A stretch of DNA of 64,000 nucleotides from Sphingomonas sp. UNC305MFCol5.2 (lineage in GTDB: Bacteria > Pseudomonadota > Alphaproteobacteria > Sphingomonadales > Sphingomonadaceae), in assembly GCF_000712135.1 (NCBI RefSeq), contig NZ_JOOE01000003.1:248001-312000 (forward strand), in the 5' to 3' direction. The position numbers and the translations under genes were made by a program. Shown here piece by piece: positions 49,852 through 58,625 of this stretch (the first letter of the stretch is position 1; each line of letters starts with the position of its first letter). Under the pieces are notes generated by a model that was given only the letters and a program-made list of their open reading frames with translations, was not told the DNA's origin and made no database searches.

Positions 49852-50337
49852 ATGCTCCCCCTCCTCCTATCGATCGCCCTCGCGCAGGAAGCGCCCGTCA
49901 CGCTCCCCGAAGGTCCCGCGCTGCGCGAAGCCATCCACGCCGCCGACACCGAATTCTTCCATGTCTTCTTCGACCAGTGCGATCCCGCCCGGGTCGCGGC
50001 GATGGTGGTTCCCGATTTCGAGATGTACCATGATCGCGCCGGCGTGACGGGCAAGGACCGCAAGGACTTCGTCGATCGCTACGCCAGGGATTGCGAGGCC
50101 AAGAAGGCGCCCGATGCGTGGCGCCTCCGCCGCGAACTGGTCCTCGACTCGCTCGACGTCCAGCCCGTCCCCGGCTTCGGCGCGATCGAGGAAGGCGACC
50201 ATCTCTTCTACGAACGCAAGGGCGACGGCCCCGAGAAGCTCAGCGGCAAGGCCCATTTCGTCCAGCTCTGGAAGCTCACGCCCGGCGGCTGGCAGCTCGC
50301 CCGCGTGTTCAGCTATTCGCACCGCCCCGCGCGATAA
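49852..50337 (+). CDS. secreted DUF4440/NTF2-like protein
   Basis: A 161-residue protein with a short signal peptide (MLPLLLSIALAQ) and an NTF2-like fold of the DUF4440 family: LREAIHAADTEFFHVFFDQC, DFEMYHDRAGVTGKDRKDFV, and the C-terminal GKAHFVQLWKLTPGGWQLAR. Members bind or convert small hydrophobic ligands, but most are uncharacterised. ATG 49852 is chosen since it starts the signal. It is convergent with the DUF1905 gene. Confidence 0.8.
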   Translation: MLPLLLSIALAQEAPVTLPEGPALREAIHAADTEFFHVFFDQCDPARVAAMVVPDFEMYHDRAGVTGKDRKDFVDRYARDCEAKKAPDAWRLRRELVLDSLDVQPVPGFGAIEEGDHLFYERKGDGPEKLSGKAHFVQLWKLTPGGWQLARVFSYSHRPAR

Positions 50338-50347
50338 GCGGGCGCGC

Positions 50348-50674
50348 TCACACCTGGATCGCCACTTCCACCAGATCGCCTTCGGCCACCCCCGCCTTGC
50401 GCCGCACCTCGGCTTTGACTGGCAGCAGATAGCCGCCGCTCGCCTTGTGCGGGAATACCGAGGTTTCGAGCGCTACCCCGTCGATCGACGCACGCACTCG
50501 CACCGATCCGAACCCGCGCGCGCCGCCCATCGCGCGCAGCTCGAACGCGCGCGCACGGATCGCGTCGGCCGCCGCGCCGGTGATCGTCACGAAATACCAG
50601 CTCGCCTTGGCGGGCGGCTCGGGCGCCCAGCGCCACAGCTCAGTTTCCAGCACCAGCGGCGCGTCCTCGGTCAT
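50348..50674 (-). CDS. DUF1905 protein
   Basis: A 108-residue protein of the DUF1905 family, a small double-psi/beta fold: ETELWRWAPEPPAKASWYFV, then GFGSVRVRASIDGVALETSV and FPHKASGGYLLPVKAEVRRK and GDLVEVAIQV. Role unknown. The ATG overlaps the folK stop (ATGA), so it is co-transcribed downstream of folK. Confidence 0.85.
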   Translation of the reverse strand: MTEDAPLVLETELWRWAPEPPAKASWYFVTITGAAADAIRARAFELRAMGGARGFGSVRVRASIDGVALETSVFPHKASGGYLLPVKAEVRRKAGVAEGDLVEVAIQV

Positions 50675-51138
50675 CGCCGTGCGCCGCGCCGCGCCGCGAG
50701 CTGCCGCACGCTGAACCCGCTCACCGGATCGTGCCAGTCCGCCGCCACCGCCAGCAGCGGCCGCAGCACGAAATCGCGCTCCCGGAACGCGGCATGCGGC
50801 ACGGTCAGCCCCTTCTGCCCCCAAGCGCCTTCGGACCACAGGATGATGTCGAGGTCGATCACCCGCGCCGCCCAGCTCCGCCCGCGCCGTCGGCCGAACG
50901 CGCGCTCGATCGCCTTCAATCGCGCGAGCAATTCCGGCGGCTCCTCGTCGCTCTCGATCAGCGCGACGGCATTGGCGAAGCGGCGTTTCGACGGCCCCAG
51001 CGGCGGGGTGCGCAGCACCGGCGACACCGCGACCACCCCGCCCAGGGCCGCGAGCGCCGCGGCCAGCTCGGCCTCGGGGCTGCCATGGCGCCCCCTGCGG
51101 TTGGAACCCAGCGCGATGGCGTAGCTTGTTGTCGGCAC
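50671..51138 (-). CDS. folK: HPPK: 6-hydroxymethyl-dihydropterin pyrophosphokinase
   Basis: A 155-residue enzyme of folate synthesis, transferring pyrophosphate from ATP to 6-hydroxymethyl-7,8-dihydropterin. The pattern is SYAIALGSNRRG at the start, RTPPLGPSKRRFANAVALIE, RRRGRSWAARVIDLDIILW (catalytic Asp pair), and VPHAAFRERDFVLRPL. A GTG at 51138 is the likely start; the longer ATG start at 51198 adds an Arg-rich tail that is not typical. It is upstream of DUF1905. Confidence 0.9.
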   Translation of the reverse strand: MPTTSYAIALGSNRRGRHGSPEAELAAALAALGGVVAVSPVLRTPPLGPSKRRFANAVALIESDEEPPELLARLKAIERAFGRRRGRSWAARVIDLDIILWSEGAWGQKGLTVPHAAFRERDFVLRPLLAVAADWHDPVSGFSVRQLAARRGARR

Positions 51139-51258
51139 GGCACAGGGCCTATCGCGGCGTCGTGCCCACGCCAAGCCCCTCCCGTACCGCGATTGCATAT
51201 CCGGCTCGGAACGCAGATGGCCTTCCGGAACCGCCGACTCCTTACCTGCCTGACGGCG

Positions 51259-52368
51259 TCAGAGCGTCGCCTCGCCGACATTCGTGCGCACGAATCGCGA
51301 GCGGCCGAACGACTTGAGCATGGCTCGCAGCGGCGGTTCTCCGGCACGGACAATCGCCCAGGACAGCGTCAACATCACGACGAGCGCGACAGCGGCGGCC
51401 GGCCAGTATCCCGCGCCAAGATGGAGGAAGCCTCCGATCAGTATCGCGCCCAGCTCCTGGTGGAGTAGATATAGCGGATAGGTAATCAACCCGGCCATCG
51501 TGGACACCGAGGGACTTATATGGCGCTCGAGCTGCGGCTGAAGGCGCTCGGCGAACAATATCGGCAAAAGGCAGAGCGTGAACAAGAGCAGCGGAGGGGC
51601 ATATGCCAAGCGGTCGCCATTGATTACGATCCGATGGGCATCGATCTCCATCACCCCCGCGACGCAAATGGGAATGAAATAGACCAATCGGAACGACCGC
51701 CATCCCAGTCGCTGTCGTGTTCGGATCAGCATTCCGAGTGCGAAGAAACAACCATGCGGCAGAAGCGTCAGCTGCGCGATTCGTTGGGTCGCCGATGGAA
51801 CTTCGACATAGAGCGAGGCACCCCAATAGGCGGCGCTCGCCAGGCCGAGCAGCACACCGACCCGTTCAATCCGTTCGAGGGTGGATCCTCCGATCAGCGA
51901 CAGCGCGATAAGCAGGTAGAAGTTTACTTCGAGAGCCAGCGTCCAGTAGCTCGGATCGATGCCGAACATCGGCCAGAAAAGAATTGATCCAGACCATTGC
52001 GCTACGACGACTCCAGCCGGGAGCGTATTGAAAGCGATCATTGCAGCCGCGGTGATGGTGGCGCAGATCCAGGCGCTCGGCACCAGGCGCAAGAGACGCC
52101 GGCCGGCGAATGACGCGGCACCTGAAGCCTCGGCGGACCACGCAATTACGAAACCCGACACGACGAAAAACAACTCTACGCCGATCCACCCAGAGTTCAC
52201 GAAAGGGGACCACCCCGCATCGACCGGCATTCCCTCGAGCAGCGCACGCCCCCCGGGCGGTGGAGAATAAGCGAAACCGTTTCCCCAATGAAAGGCGAGC
52301 ACCAACAGTGCGCAGCCGAAGCGCAGCAGATCCAATGCAATGAGATTGCCTGAGCGCCGGTGAGACAT
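51259..52368 (-). CDS. acyltransferase 3 family membrane protein
   Basis: A 369-residue integral membrane acyltransferase (Acyl_transf_3, OafA-like without an SGNH domain). Visible are LDLLRFGCALLVLAFHWGNG, with the catalytic His, GWIGVELFFVVSGFVI, and RRLLRLVPSAW; about ten helices. These proteins O-acetylate surface polysaccharides or peptidoglycan-linked sugars. ATG 52368; an upstream TTG is also in frame. G+C is slightly below its neighbours. It stands alone. Confidence 0.88.
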   Translation of the reverse strand: MSHRRSGNLIALDLLRFGCALLVLAFHWGNGFAYSPPPGGRALLEGMPVDAGWSPFVNSGWIGVELFFVVSGFVIAWSAEASGAASFAGRRLLRLVPSAWICATITAAAMIAFNTLPAGVVVAQWSGSILFWPMFGIDPSYWTLALEVNFYLLIALSLIGGSTLERIERVGVLLGLASAAYWGASLYVEVPSATQRIAQLTLLPHGCFFALGMLIRTRQRLGWRSFRLVYFIPICVAGVMEIDAHRIVINGDRLAYAPPLLLFTLCLLPILFAERLQPQLERHISPSVSTMAGLITYPLYLLHQELGAILIGGFLHLGAGYWPAAAVALVVMLTLSWAIVRAGEPPLRAMLKSFGRSRFVRTNVGEATL

Positions 52369-52514
52369 CGCGCGCAATTTTACCGATGATAGCTAACAAA
52401 TCCTGTAGATTGCCGCGGCGGCCGAATATTCAGGCCCCGACGCAAAAGGATTCTCACAGTCCTGGACCGCGAAAGTCGCATTGAGACGAAAGGTCATGAC
52501 GCCCGACATGGGCA

Positions 52515-53858
52515 TCAGTGACGGAGCTGGATCCGCACGATCAGGCCGGGTACGGCGTCCTCCAGTTCGACCGTGCCGCCATGCAGATGGGCGACCGCCT
52601 GGACCAGCGACAGGCCGAGGCCTGCCCCGGATCCCCCACGCGCTGCGTCCAGGCGACCAAAACGGCGCAGCGCCTCGTGCCGCAGCGCAGGGGGTATTCC
52701 AGTCCCCTGGTCCCGGACCGTAATCGTCGCCATTTCGCTTCCGGCGGCGAGTTCGAGCGTGATCGTGCCGTCTCCGTATTTGACTGCGTTGTCGATCAGA
52801 TTGCCGACGGCCTGCGCGAGCAATTGGCGATGCGCAAGCCAGCTGATGGCCACCGGTGCGTCGACGATTATGGTCCGGCCATGATCCTCGACCAGCGGCG
52901 CATAAATCTCTGCGATCGTGGTCAACAGTGGAACAAGGTCTATTCTGGTAAAGCTTTCGCGGCCGATGCCCGCCTCGGCGCGGCTGATGCTCAAGGCAGT
53001 TTCCACCAATGCGGTGAGGCGCTCGCCTTCAGCCAGCGCCCGCGCGGCGGCTTCCTGTGCTGCCGGTTCGCGTACTTCGCGCGCAACTTGCTCCAGAGCG
53101 ACGCGCAGGCGCGTCAGCGGTGATTTGAGGTCATGCGCGAGGCCGTCCGTGGCGATCTTGAGCTCGGTGATCAGCGAAGTGACTCGATCGAGCGTATGGT
53201 TGACCTCTTCCCCCAGGATGCTGAAAGCGTCGCCGGACCGGTCGTCGGGCACCCTGCGCCCCAGATCGCCGTCGCGCACTTCGCGAAAGGTCCGGATCGT
53301 GCCCTCGAGGCGGGCAACGATCAATCGCGCCGCCAGCCAGGCCGCGAGTGCCGCCATGATCAGCGCGAGCGCAAGCGCCAGCGCGCTGGTTTCTCCCAGG
53401 AGGTCGAGAAGCTGGCGCTCGCTTTCGACTCCGATCCCGGTCAGTAGGCCCTCGCCTCCAGACAAGTGCGTGGTCCGCACGAGCATGGTCTCGGGGGCGA
53501 TGTGGCCGATGCGGTAGAGCTGGATCTCCGCGTAACCGCCCGATGTCGGCACGCTGGGAGGCCAGGCGGCGAGATTGCCCGCAACGGTACGGCCGGAACC
53601 ATCGACGAGCAGCATGACGGCGTTGCGCGTGATCGCTCCCGTCTCACGCGCTTCGATTGCGCGCGCGAGCACCGGTGCTCCGCCGCGGGTGTAGGTTGCG
53701 AGCAGATCGTCGCGAAGGGTCTCGGCTGCGGCGGCGGCAGCCTGGTCGCTGCGTCCGCGCAGCACGGCGCCGACCGCCGCCAGCAGGATCGCCGCCGCCA
53801 CGATCTGGCAGAGGAAGACGAGCGCCGCGAACCGGAAGGTGGTCGAGCGCCATATCAT
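52515..53858 (-). CDS. sensor histidine kinase
   Basis: A 447-residue inner-membrane kinase: two helices (residues about 10-30 and 155-178) bracket a periplasmic sensor domain, followed by HAMP, a H-box with DGLAHDLKSPLTRLR (phospho-acceptor His), an N-box NLIDNAVKYGDG, and G-box DQGTGIPP...GAGLGLSLV. It is the last gene of a PDZ-response regulator-kinase operon, overlapping the regulator stop (ATGA). The signal is unknown. The divergent membrane and MprF-type genes make an envelope signal likely. Confidence 0.9.
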   Translation of the reverse strand: MIWRSTTFRFAALVFLCQIVAAAILLAAVGAVLRGRSDQAAAAAAETLRDDLLATYTRGGAPVLARAIEARETGAITRNAVMLLVDGSGRTVAGNLAAWPPSVPTSGGYAEIQLYRIGHIAPETMLVRTTHLSGGEGLLTGIGVESERQLLDLLGETSALALALALIMAALAAWLAARLIVARLEGTIRTFREVRDGDLGRRVPDDRSGDAFSILGEEVNHTLDRVTSLITELKIATDGLAHDLKSPLTRLRVALEQVAREVREPAAQEAAARALAEGERLTALVETALSISRAEAGIGRESFTRIDLVPLLTTIAEIYAPLVEDHGRTIIVDAPVAISWLAHRQLLAQAVGNLIDNAVKYGDGTITLELAAGSEMATITVRDQGTGIPPALRHEALRRFGRLDAARGGSGAGLGLSLVQAVAHLHGGTVELEDAVPGLIVRIQLRH

Positions 53859-54541
53859 GGCGCCGCGCCGAGGCGGTATCCCGCACCTCGCACGGTGTGG
53901 AGCAGCGGCGGCACGGCCCCTTCATCGACCTTCTTGCGCAGGCGGCTGAGATGAACGTCGACCACGTTGGTACCCGGGTCGAAATGATAGTCCCAAACGC
54001 CTTCGAGCAGCATGGTGCGACTCACCACCTGGTCGACATGGCGAAGCAGGAACTCGAGCAGCCTGAACTCGCGGGGCTGGAGCTCGATGGTCCGTCCGGC
54101 GCGGCGAACCCGCCGTGCAAGCAGGTCCATCTCCAGATCGTCGCACCGCAGCACCGTCTCAGGCGCGGCAGCCGGCGTGCCGCGCCGGATCAGCAGGCGG
54201 ATGCGCGCAAGAAGCTCCGCAAAGGCGAAGGGCTTGCCGAGATAATCGTCCGATCCGCTGGTTAGTCCCTCGATACGGTCCTCGGCTGAACCGAGCGCCG
54301 ACAGCACGATGACCGGCGTCTCCACTCCCGCGCTGCGCATCGCGCCGAGAACCGCCATCCCGTCGAGCCCAGGCAGCATCCGGTCGAGCACGATGCAGGC
54401 GTAAGACCCGTCCGTCGCATGGAAGAGGCCGTCCCGGCCATTATCGGCGCGGTCGACCACGAACCCCTCCTCCGCAAGGCCCTTGACGATGTACTTCGCA
54501 GTCGCGTCGTCGTCCTCGACGACAAGGATTTTATGTCCCAC
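53855..54541 (-). CDS. OmpR-family response regulator
   Basis: A 228-residue regulator: receiver domain with the acidic pair at VVEDDD, the phospho-Asp in IVLDRMLPGLDG, Thr/Ser in VLSALG and Lys in YLGKPF; then a winged-helix domain (LQPREFRLLEFLLRHVDQVV, VVDVHLSRLRKKVDEG, VRGAGYRLG). GTG start at 54541. It is coupled to the kinase downstream and preceded by a PDZ protein gene. Confidence 0.93.
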   Translation of the reverse strand: MGHKILVVEDDDATAKYIVKGLAEEGFVVDRADNGRDGLFHATDGSYACIVLDRMLPGLDGMAVLGAMRSAGVETPVIVLSALGSAEDRIEGLTSGSDDYLGKPFAFAELLARIRLLIRRGTPAAAPETVLRCDDLEMDLLARRVRRAGRTIELQPREFRLLEFLLRHVDQVVSRTMLLEGVWDYHFDPGTNVVDVHLSRLRKKVDEGAVPPLLHTVRGAGYRLGAAP

Positions 54542-54545
54542 CTGT

Positions 54546-54908
54546 TCAGCTCCGGTGCGATGTGACGGTCAAGGGCAGCGTGTGACCGGCGCGGCGTACA
54601 TGCAAGAGCACGGAATGATGTGTCGCGAGCGCATGCTCGACATCCCTCTTCGAACGCGCGGCCCGGCTGCCCACCGCCTCGATGCGATCGCCGACCCGCA
54701 ATCCCGCATGCTCGGCCTCGCCGCCCGAACGGAGGCTGTCGACGAGGAGCGGCCCCGCAGCGGAGGCCGGCACGAGGGTAGCCCCTAGCGAATCCTCCCC
54801 ACCGGTTTGATGCCGATAACCGACTTGCCTAGACAGCAACACCGCGGCGATTCCCGCCAACACGACGATCGCCAGCATCAGCGATCGGAGCGACCGCATG
54901 CCGTTCAT
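54546..54908 (-). CDS. membrane-anchored PDZ protein of the two-component operon
   Basis: A 120-residue protein: one N-terminal membrane helix (residues about 8-25) and a periplasmic PDZ domain with GPLLVDSLRSGGEAEHAGLR and VGDRIEAVGSRAARSKRDVE. It lacks a protease domain. It lies four bases before the response regulator gene, so it belongs to that operon and may bind misfolded or exposed envelope peptides to influence the kinase. This role is inferred from domain and place. The gap to the divergent gene is 198 bases. Confidence 0.75.
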   Translation of the reverse strand: MNGMRSLRSLMLAIVVLAGIAAVLLSRQVGYRHQTGGEDSLGATLVPASAAGPLLVDSLRSGGEAEHAGLRVGDRIEAVGSRAARSKRDVEHALATHHSVLLHVRRAGHTLPLTVTSHRS

Positions 54909-55106
54909 CGTTCTAACCCCGGCGGAAACTCCCGCCGCGATATCATGAGAATATGTTCGAGGCGCTGTGCGACGGCCATGTGCTCGATTCCTTGGCGACC
55001 GCCTCCTGACTAGCGTACCACGCTTCTCGCGCGGGTTGGGAACGGATGAACTTTTGCTCATCTTTCCTTCAGCCCAGGGTTCGCCGACGGCGGCTAGACG
55101 GGAGCG

Positions 55107-55475
55107 ATGCCGCCAGGGAACGCGCCCGAGATGAACGATTCCCCCGTCCCGAACGACAGCCTTTCTGCGCTCGACGAACGGACGTGCCGGCTCATCTGTC
55201 CCGTCGCAGCGGCAATGGTCGGGGTATGCCTCACCGGCATCAGCCTGTTGCGCGTCGCCACGGCGGTGCGCCGCCAGGGCACTATCGCCGACGATCTGCT
55301 GTCGATCGACGCCGTGCTGTTCCTCTCGGCGACGCTCGCATCTTATTTCGCGCTCCGCGTTCAGTCGCATGCGCGCCTTCATTGGCTCGAGCGGATAGCC
55401 GACCGGGCCTTCATCGCCGCGATGCTGCTCCTCACGCTCGCCTGCTTCGTGATCACTTATGCGCTCAGCCGCTGA
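55107..55475 (+). CDS. membrane protein of unknown function
   Basis: A 122-residue protein. A polar N-terminus with two Cys (CRLICPVAAAM region) is followed by three hydrophobic helices (VAAAMVGVCLTGISLL, IDAVLFLSATLASYFAL, AFIAAMLLLTLACFVITYAL). No family recognised. The start has CGGGAG before ATG 55107. It is divergent from the PDZ/two-component operon, and may share its control region. Confidence 0.55.
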   Translation: MPPGNAPEMNDSPVPNDSLSALDERTCRLICPVAAAMVGVCLTGISLLRVATAVRRQGTIADDLLSIDAVLFLSATLASYFALRVQSHARLHWLERIADRAFIAAMLLLTLACFVITYALSR

Positions 55476-55502
55476 GCGCGGCCGACCGCCACATTACCAA
55501 TT

Positions 55503-55520
55503 CTTCAGCCAACGCTGAAG
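55503..55520. promoter_or_regulatory. CTTCAGC-N4-GCTGAAG dyad before DUF2147
   Basis: A perfect 7-base inverted repeat 53 bases before the DUF2147 start. The same CTTCAGCC word occurs once in the control region of the neighbouring divergent pair (55067-55074), so it may be a binding site of the local response regulator. It is also able to form a short hairpin, but no T-run follows. Confidence 0.4.
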
Positions 55521-55572
55521 TCGCGGCAATCCGGGCGAGGATAAGGGTCGGGCTCCTGACGGAGAAAACCGC

Positions 55573-55995
55573 ATGCACAAGCCAGGGATCATGACCGCGT
55601 TGGCGGCGATACTCGCATCGACCAGCATCGCCACGGCCCAGCCGGCAAGCTCGCCGCAAGGCTTGTGGCTCAATCCGCACGGGTCCGTCGCGGTACGCAC
55701 GGGCGCTTGCGGCGACAAGATCTGCGGGTGGATCGTCTGGGCGAGCGATGAAGCGCGGAAAGACGCCAAGGAGAATGGCGTCGACTCGCTTGTCGGCACC
55801 GAACTCCTCGAAAATTACCGGCCGTATCGCGCCGGGAGCTGGTCCGGCACCGTCTTCGTGCCCGACATGGGACGCCGCTTCTCCTCCGAGATCGACGCGA
55901 TCTCGCCCACCCGGCTCAAGGTCAAAGGGTGTATCCTCGGCGGGCTGATCTGCAAGTCACAGGTCTGGAGCCGGATCGAGCGCCTGCCCCAATGA
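55573..55995 (+). CDS. secreted DUF2147 protein
   Basis: A 140-residue periplasmic protein with a signal peptide (ending ATAQP). DUF2147 signs are SPQGLWLNPHGSVAVRTGAC, CGDKICGWIVWASD, and the end CILGGLICKSQVWSRI with two more cysteines, probably disulphide-bonded. Role unknown; often in stress or envelope loci. Its stop overlaps the MprF gene's ATG (ATGA), so it is the first gene of that operon. Confidence 0.85.
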   Translation: MHKPGIMTALAAILASTSIATAQPASSPQGLWLNPHGSVAVRTGACGDKICGWIVWASDEARKDAKENGVDSLVGTELLENYRPYRAGSWSGTVFVPDMGRRFSSEIDAISPTRLKVKGCILGGLICKSQVWSRIERLPQ

Positions 55996-58625
55996 GCCGG
56001 CTGCGCATCCTGTTGGAGCGGTATCGCGGGCCGATCAGAGTCGCGATGGTGCTCCTGTTGATCGCACTCGGCTTCGCCGCGCTCGAGGCGCTGACCCGCG
56101 AAATTCATTATGCCGATGTTCGCGCCGCCGCCCGGGCATTGTCGGCAAGACAGGTCGTGCTTGCCCTCGCCCTTTCCGCCGGCAGCTATCTGGCGCTCAC
56201 CTTTTACGACGTGCTCGCACTCAGGGTGATAGGCCGGGCGCTTCCGTGGCGCACCGCGGCGCTCGCGTCCTTCACGAGCTACACGCTCAGCCACAATCTC
56301 GGGCTTTCCCTGCTGACCGGTGGATCCGCCCGATACCGCGTCTACACTGCGGCGGGGCTCGACGGGATGGACGTCGCCCGTGTCGTCGCTCTCGCCAGCG
56401 CCACTTTCTGGGCGGGCGTGGTTACTGTCGCGGGGGCGGCGCTGTTGAGCAGTGCCGGGGGCGTGACGATCGCCAGCCTGACGCTTGGCGCGACGCAGGC
56501 GCATCTGGCCGGCGCCTTCGTCCTGCTCCTCGTCGCTGCGCTGATGGCGACCTTGAGCCTGGTTCGCCCTTCCCTCTCGCTCTTCGGCTTGCGCCTCCCT
56601 GTGCCGCGCCCTTCGCAGCTCGCTGCCCAGATCGGCATTGCCCTGATCGACATCACCTTCGCCAGCGCGGCGCTCCTCGTCCTGATCCCTGGCGCTGGAC
56701 CTGCCCTGCTTCCAGCCTTCGTCCTCGCTTATTCGCTCGCCATCATCGCGGCGGTCCTCACGCATGTGCCCGGCGGGATCGGCGTGTTCGAGGCGGTGGT
56801 CCTCGCGATGGTGCCGAGTGATCGCGCGGCATTGTTCGCGGCCCTGATCGCCTATCGCCTGATCTACTATCTGCTGCCGCTGGCCGTGGCGGTGCTGCTG
56901 CTCGCCTGGCATGAAGGCACGCGGCATCGCCGCGTCGGACAGCTGTTCGCCAGCGTCCGAACGCTGGCGAACAGCGCGTCGCCGCTGGTTCTCGGTGCCG
57001 CCACGTTCCTTGGGGGGGCCATGCTGTTGCTCTCGGGATCGTTGCCGGCGCTGCAGGCGCGGATGGGCGCGCTCGCCGGCATCCTGCCCCTTCCGTTCAT
57101 CGAAGCGAGCCACGTCGCCGCGAGCCTGGCCGGCACGGGCCTCCTGCTCCTCGCGCCGGGGCTTTGCCGGCGGCTCGACGGCGCCTTTCACGCCACTCGC
57201 TTGCTGCTCCTGGCGGGGGCTCTGTTCTCGCTCGCCAAGGGGATCGATTATGAGGAGGCCTTTGTCTGCCTCGCGCTTGCGGGCCTGCTGCAATGGACGC
57301 GCGGCGCCTTCTATCGACGCACGGCATTGACTCAGCAGCCCCTCACTGCGGGCTGGCTGGCTTCGGTGGCGGTCATGGTCGCGCTGTCCGTCTGGGCGGG
57401 TCTCTTTGCCTATCGCAACATCGCTTATGCTGACGATCTCTGGTGGCATTTCGCCCTTGACGGCGATGCACCGCGATTCCTCCGCGCCACGGTCGGGATG
57501 GGCGTGGTGCTCGCGGGCGCGGCGGTCTGGAGACTCCTCTCGCCGGCGCACGGCCATGCCGGCGAAATATCGGCCGATCAGGACATGGGCACGATCTGCG
57601 CCATCCTCGCCTCGGCCACGCGCACCGAAGCGATGCTCGCTTTGACGGGGGACAAGCGCTTCCTCGTTTCACGGCAACGTGACGCCTTCCTCATGTATCA
57701 GGTCAAGGGCACCAGCTGGATCGTGATGGGCGATCCCGTCGGCGCGCAGGAGGCATGGGCCGAATTGCTCTGGGCATTGCGCGACCTCGCCGATCGCCAG
57801 CAGGGCCGCCTGTTGCTGTACGAAGTTTCGCCCGAGACGCTCGACATCGCCATCGGCCTGGGCCTCCAGATCATCAAATATGGCGAGGAGGCGATCGTCG
57901 ACCTCGCCGGTTTCGAGATCGCGACGCCGCGCCTGCGCAGTGCTCGCCGTTCGGAACACGCGGCCGCGAACGCGGGAGCCCGGTTTCAAATCGTCCCGGC
58001 CGCTGCCGTGCCGATCATCCTCGACGAACTCGCGATGATCTCGGACGAGTGGGTCCGGAGCAAGAAGCATCGTGAGAAGAGCTTCAGCCTCGGCCGTTTC
58101 GATCGGACTTATCTGGCCAATTTCGATATCGGCCTCGTCACCGTCGAGGGCAGGATCGTCGCCTTCGCCAATCTTTGGCTGACGCAAGGCAAGCAGGAAG
58201 CCTCGGTCGACCTCATGCGGTATCGCGACGACGCGCCGAAAGGCACGATGGACTTTCTGTTCGTGAACCTGATGCAATGGGCGAAGGATCGCGGCTATCA
58301 ACGGTTCACGCTCGGCATGGCGCCGCTTGCCGGAATCGACGGGCGGCGGCTCGCCCCCGCCTGGGCGAAAGTGGCGGCGCTCGTCTTCCACCACGGAGAG
58401 CGTTTCTACGGCTTCCGAGGCCTGCACGGATATAAGGAGAAGTTCGCGCCCGTCTGGGAGCCGCGCTATGTCGCCGGACCGCACGGCATGGGGCTGATCC
58501 AGGCGCTGCGGGACCTGTCACGCCTGATCGGCCAGGAGAGCGCCCCGCCGCGGATCGCAGCCATCGTCCCGGAAAATACCCCGATCCAGGCAACCCACGC
58601 GCTCAAGGAGCCGGTGCCGTGTTGA
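55992..58625 (+). CDS. mprF: MprF/LpiA-type aminoacyl-phosphatidylglycerol synthase and flippase
   Basis: An 877-residue two-part membrane enzyme. The first half has about 14 helices of the lysyl-PG flippase domain (GLSLLTGGSARYRVYTAAGL is a strong family marker); the C-terminal DUF2156 domain joins Lys (or Ala) from tRNA to phosphatidylglycerol (RYQRFTLGMAPLAG-like and KFAPVWEPRYVA segments). The product alters surface charge against cationic peptides and acid. ATG 55992 overlaps the DUF2147 stop. It is followed by an AcvB-type hydrolase gene, the LpiA-AcvB arrangement of alphaproteobacteria. Confidence 0.92.
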   Translation: MSRLRILLERYRGPIRVAMVLLLIALGFAALEALTREIHYADVRAAARALSARQVVLALALSAGSYLALTFYDVLALRVIGRALPWRTAALASFTSYTLSHNLGLSLLTGGSARYRVYTAAGLDGMDVARVVALASATFWAGVVTVAGAALLSSAGGVTIASLTLGATQAHLAGAFVLLLVAALMATLSLVRPSLSLFGLRLPVPRPSQLAAQIGIALIDITFASAALLVLIPGAGPALLPAFVLAYSLAIIAAVLTHVPGGIGVFEAVVLAMVPSDRAALFAALIAYRLIYYLLPLAVAVLLLAWHEGTRHRRVGQLFASVRTLANSASPLVLGAATFLGGAMLLLSGSLPALQARMGALAGILPLPFIEASHVAASLAGTGLLLLAPGLCRRLDGAFHATRLLLLAGALFSLAKGIDYEEAFVCLALAGLLQWTRGAFYRRTALTQQPLTAGWLASVAVMVALSVWAGLFAYRNIAYADDLWWHFALDGDAPRFLRATVGMGVVLAGAAVWRLLSPAHGHAGEISADQDMGTICAILASATRTEAMLALTGDKRFLVSRQRDAFLMYQVKGTSWIVMGDPVGAQEAWAELLWALRDLADRQQGRLLLYEVSPETLDIAIGLGLQIIKYGEEAIVDLAGFEIATPRLRSARRSEHAAANAGARFQIVPAAAVPIILDELAMISDEWVRSKKHREKSFSLGRFDRTYLANFDIGLVTVEGRIVAFANLWLTQGKQEASVDLMRYRDDAPKGTMDFLFVNLMQWAKDRGYQRFTLGMAPLAGIDGRRLAPAWAKVAALVFHHGERFYGFRGLHGYKEKFAPVWEPRYVAGPHGMGLIQALRDLSRLIGQESAPPRIAAIVPENTPIQATHALKEPVPC

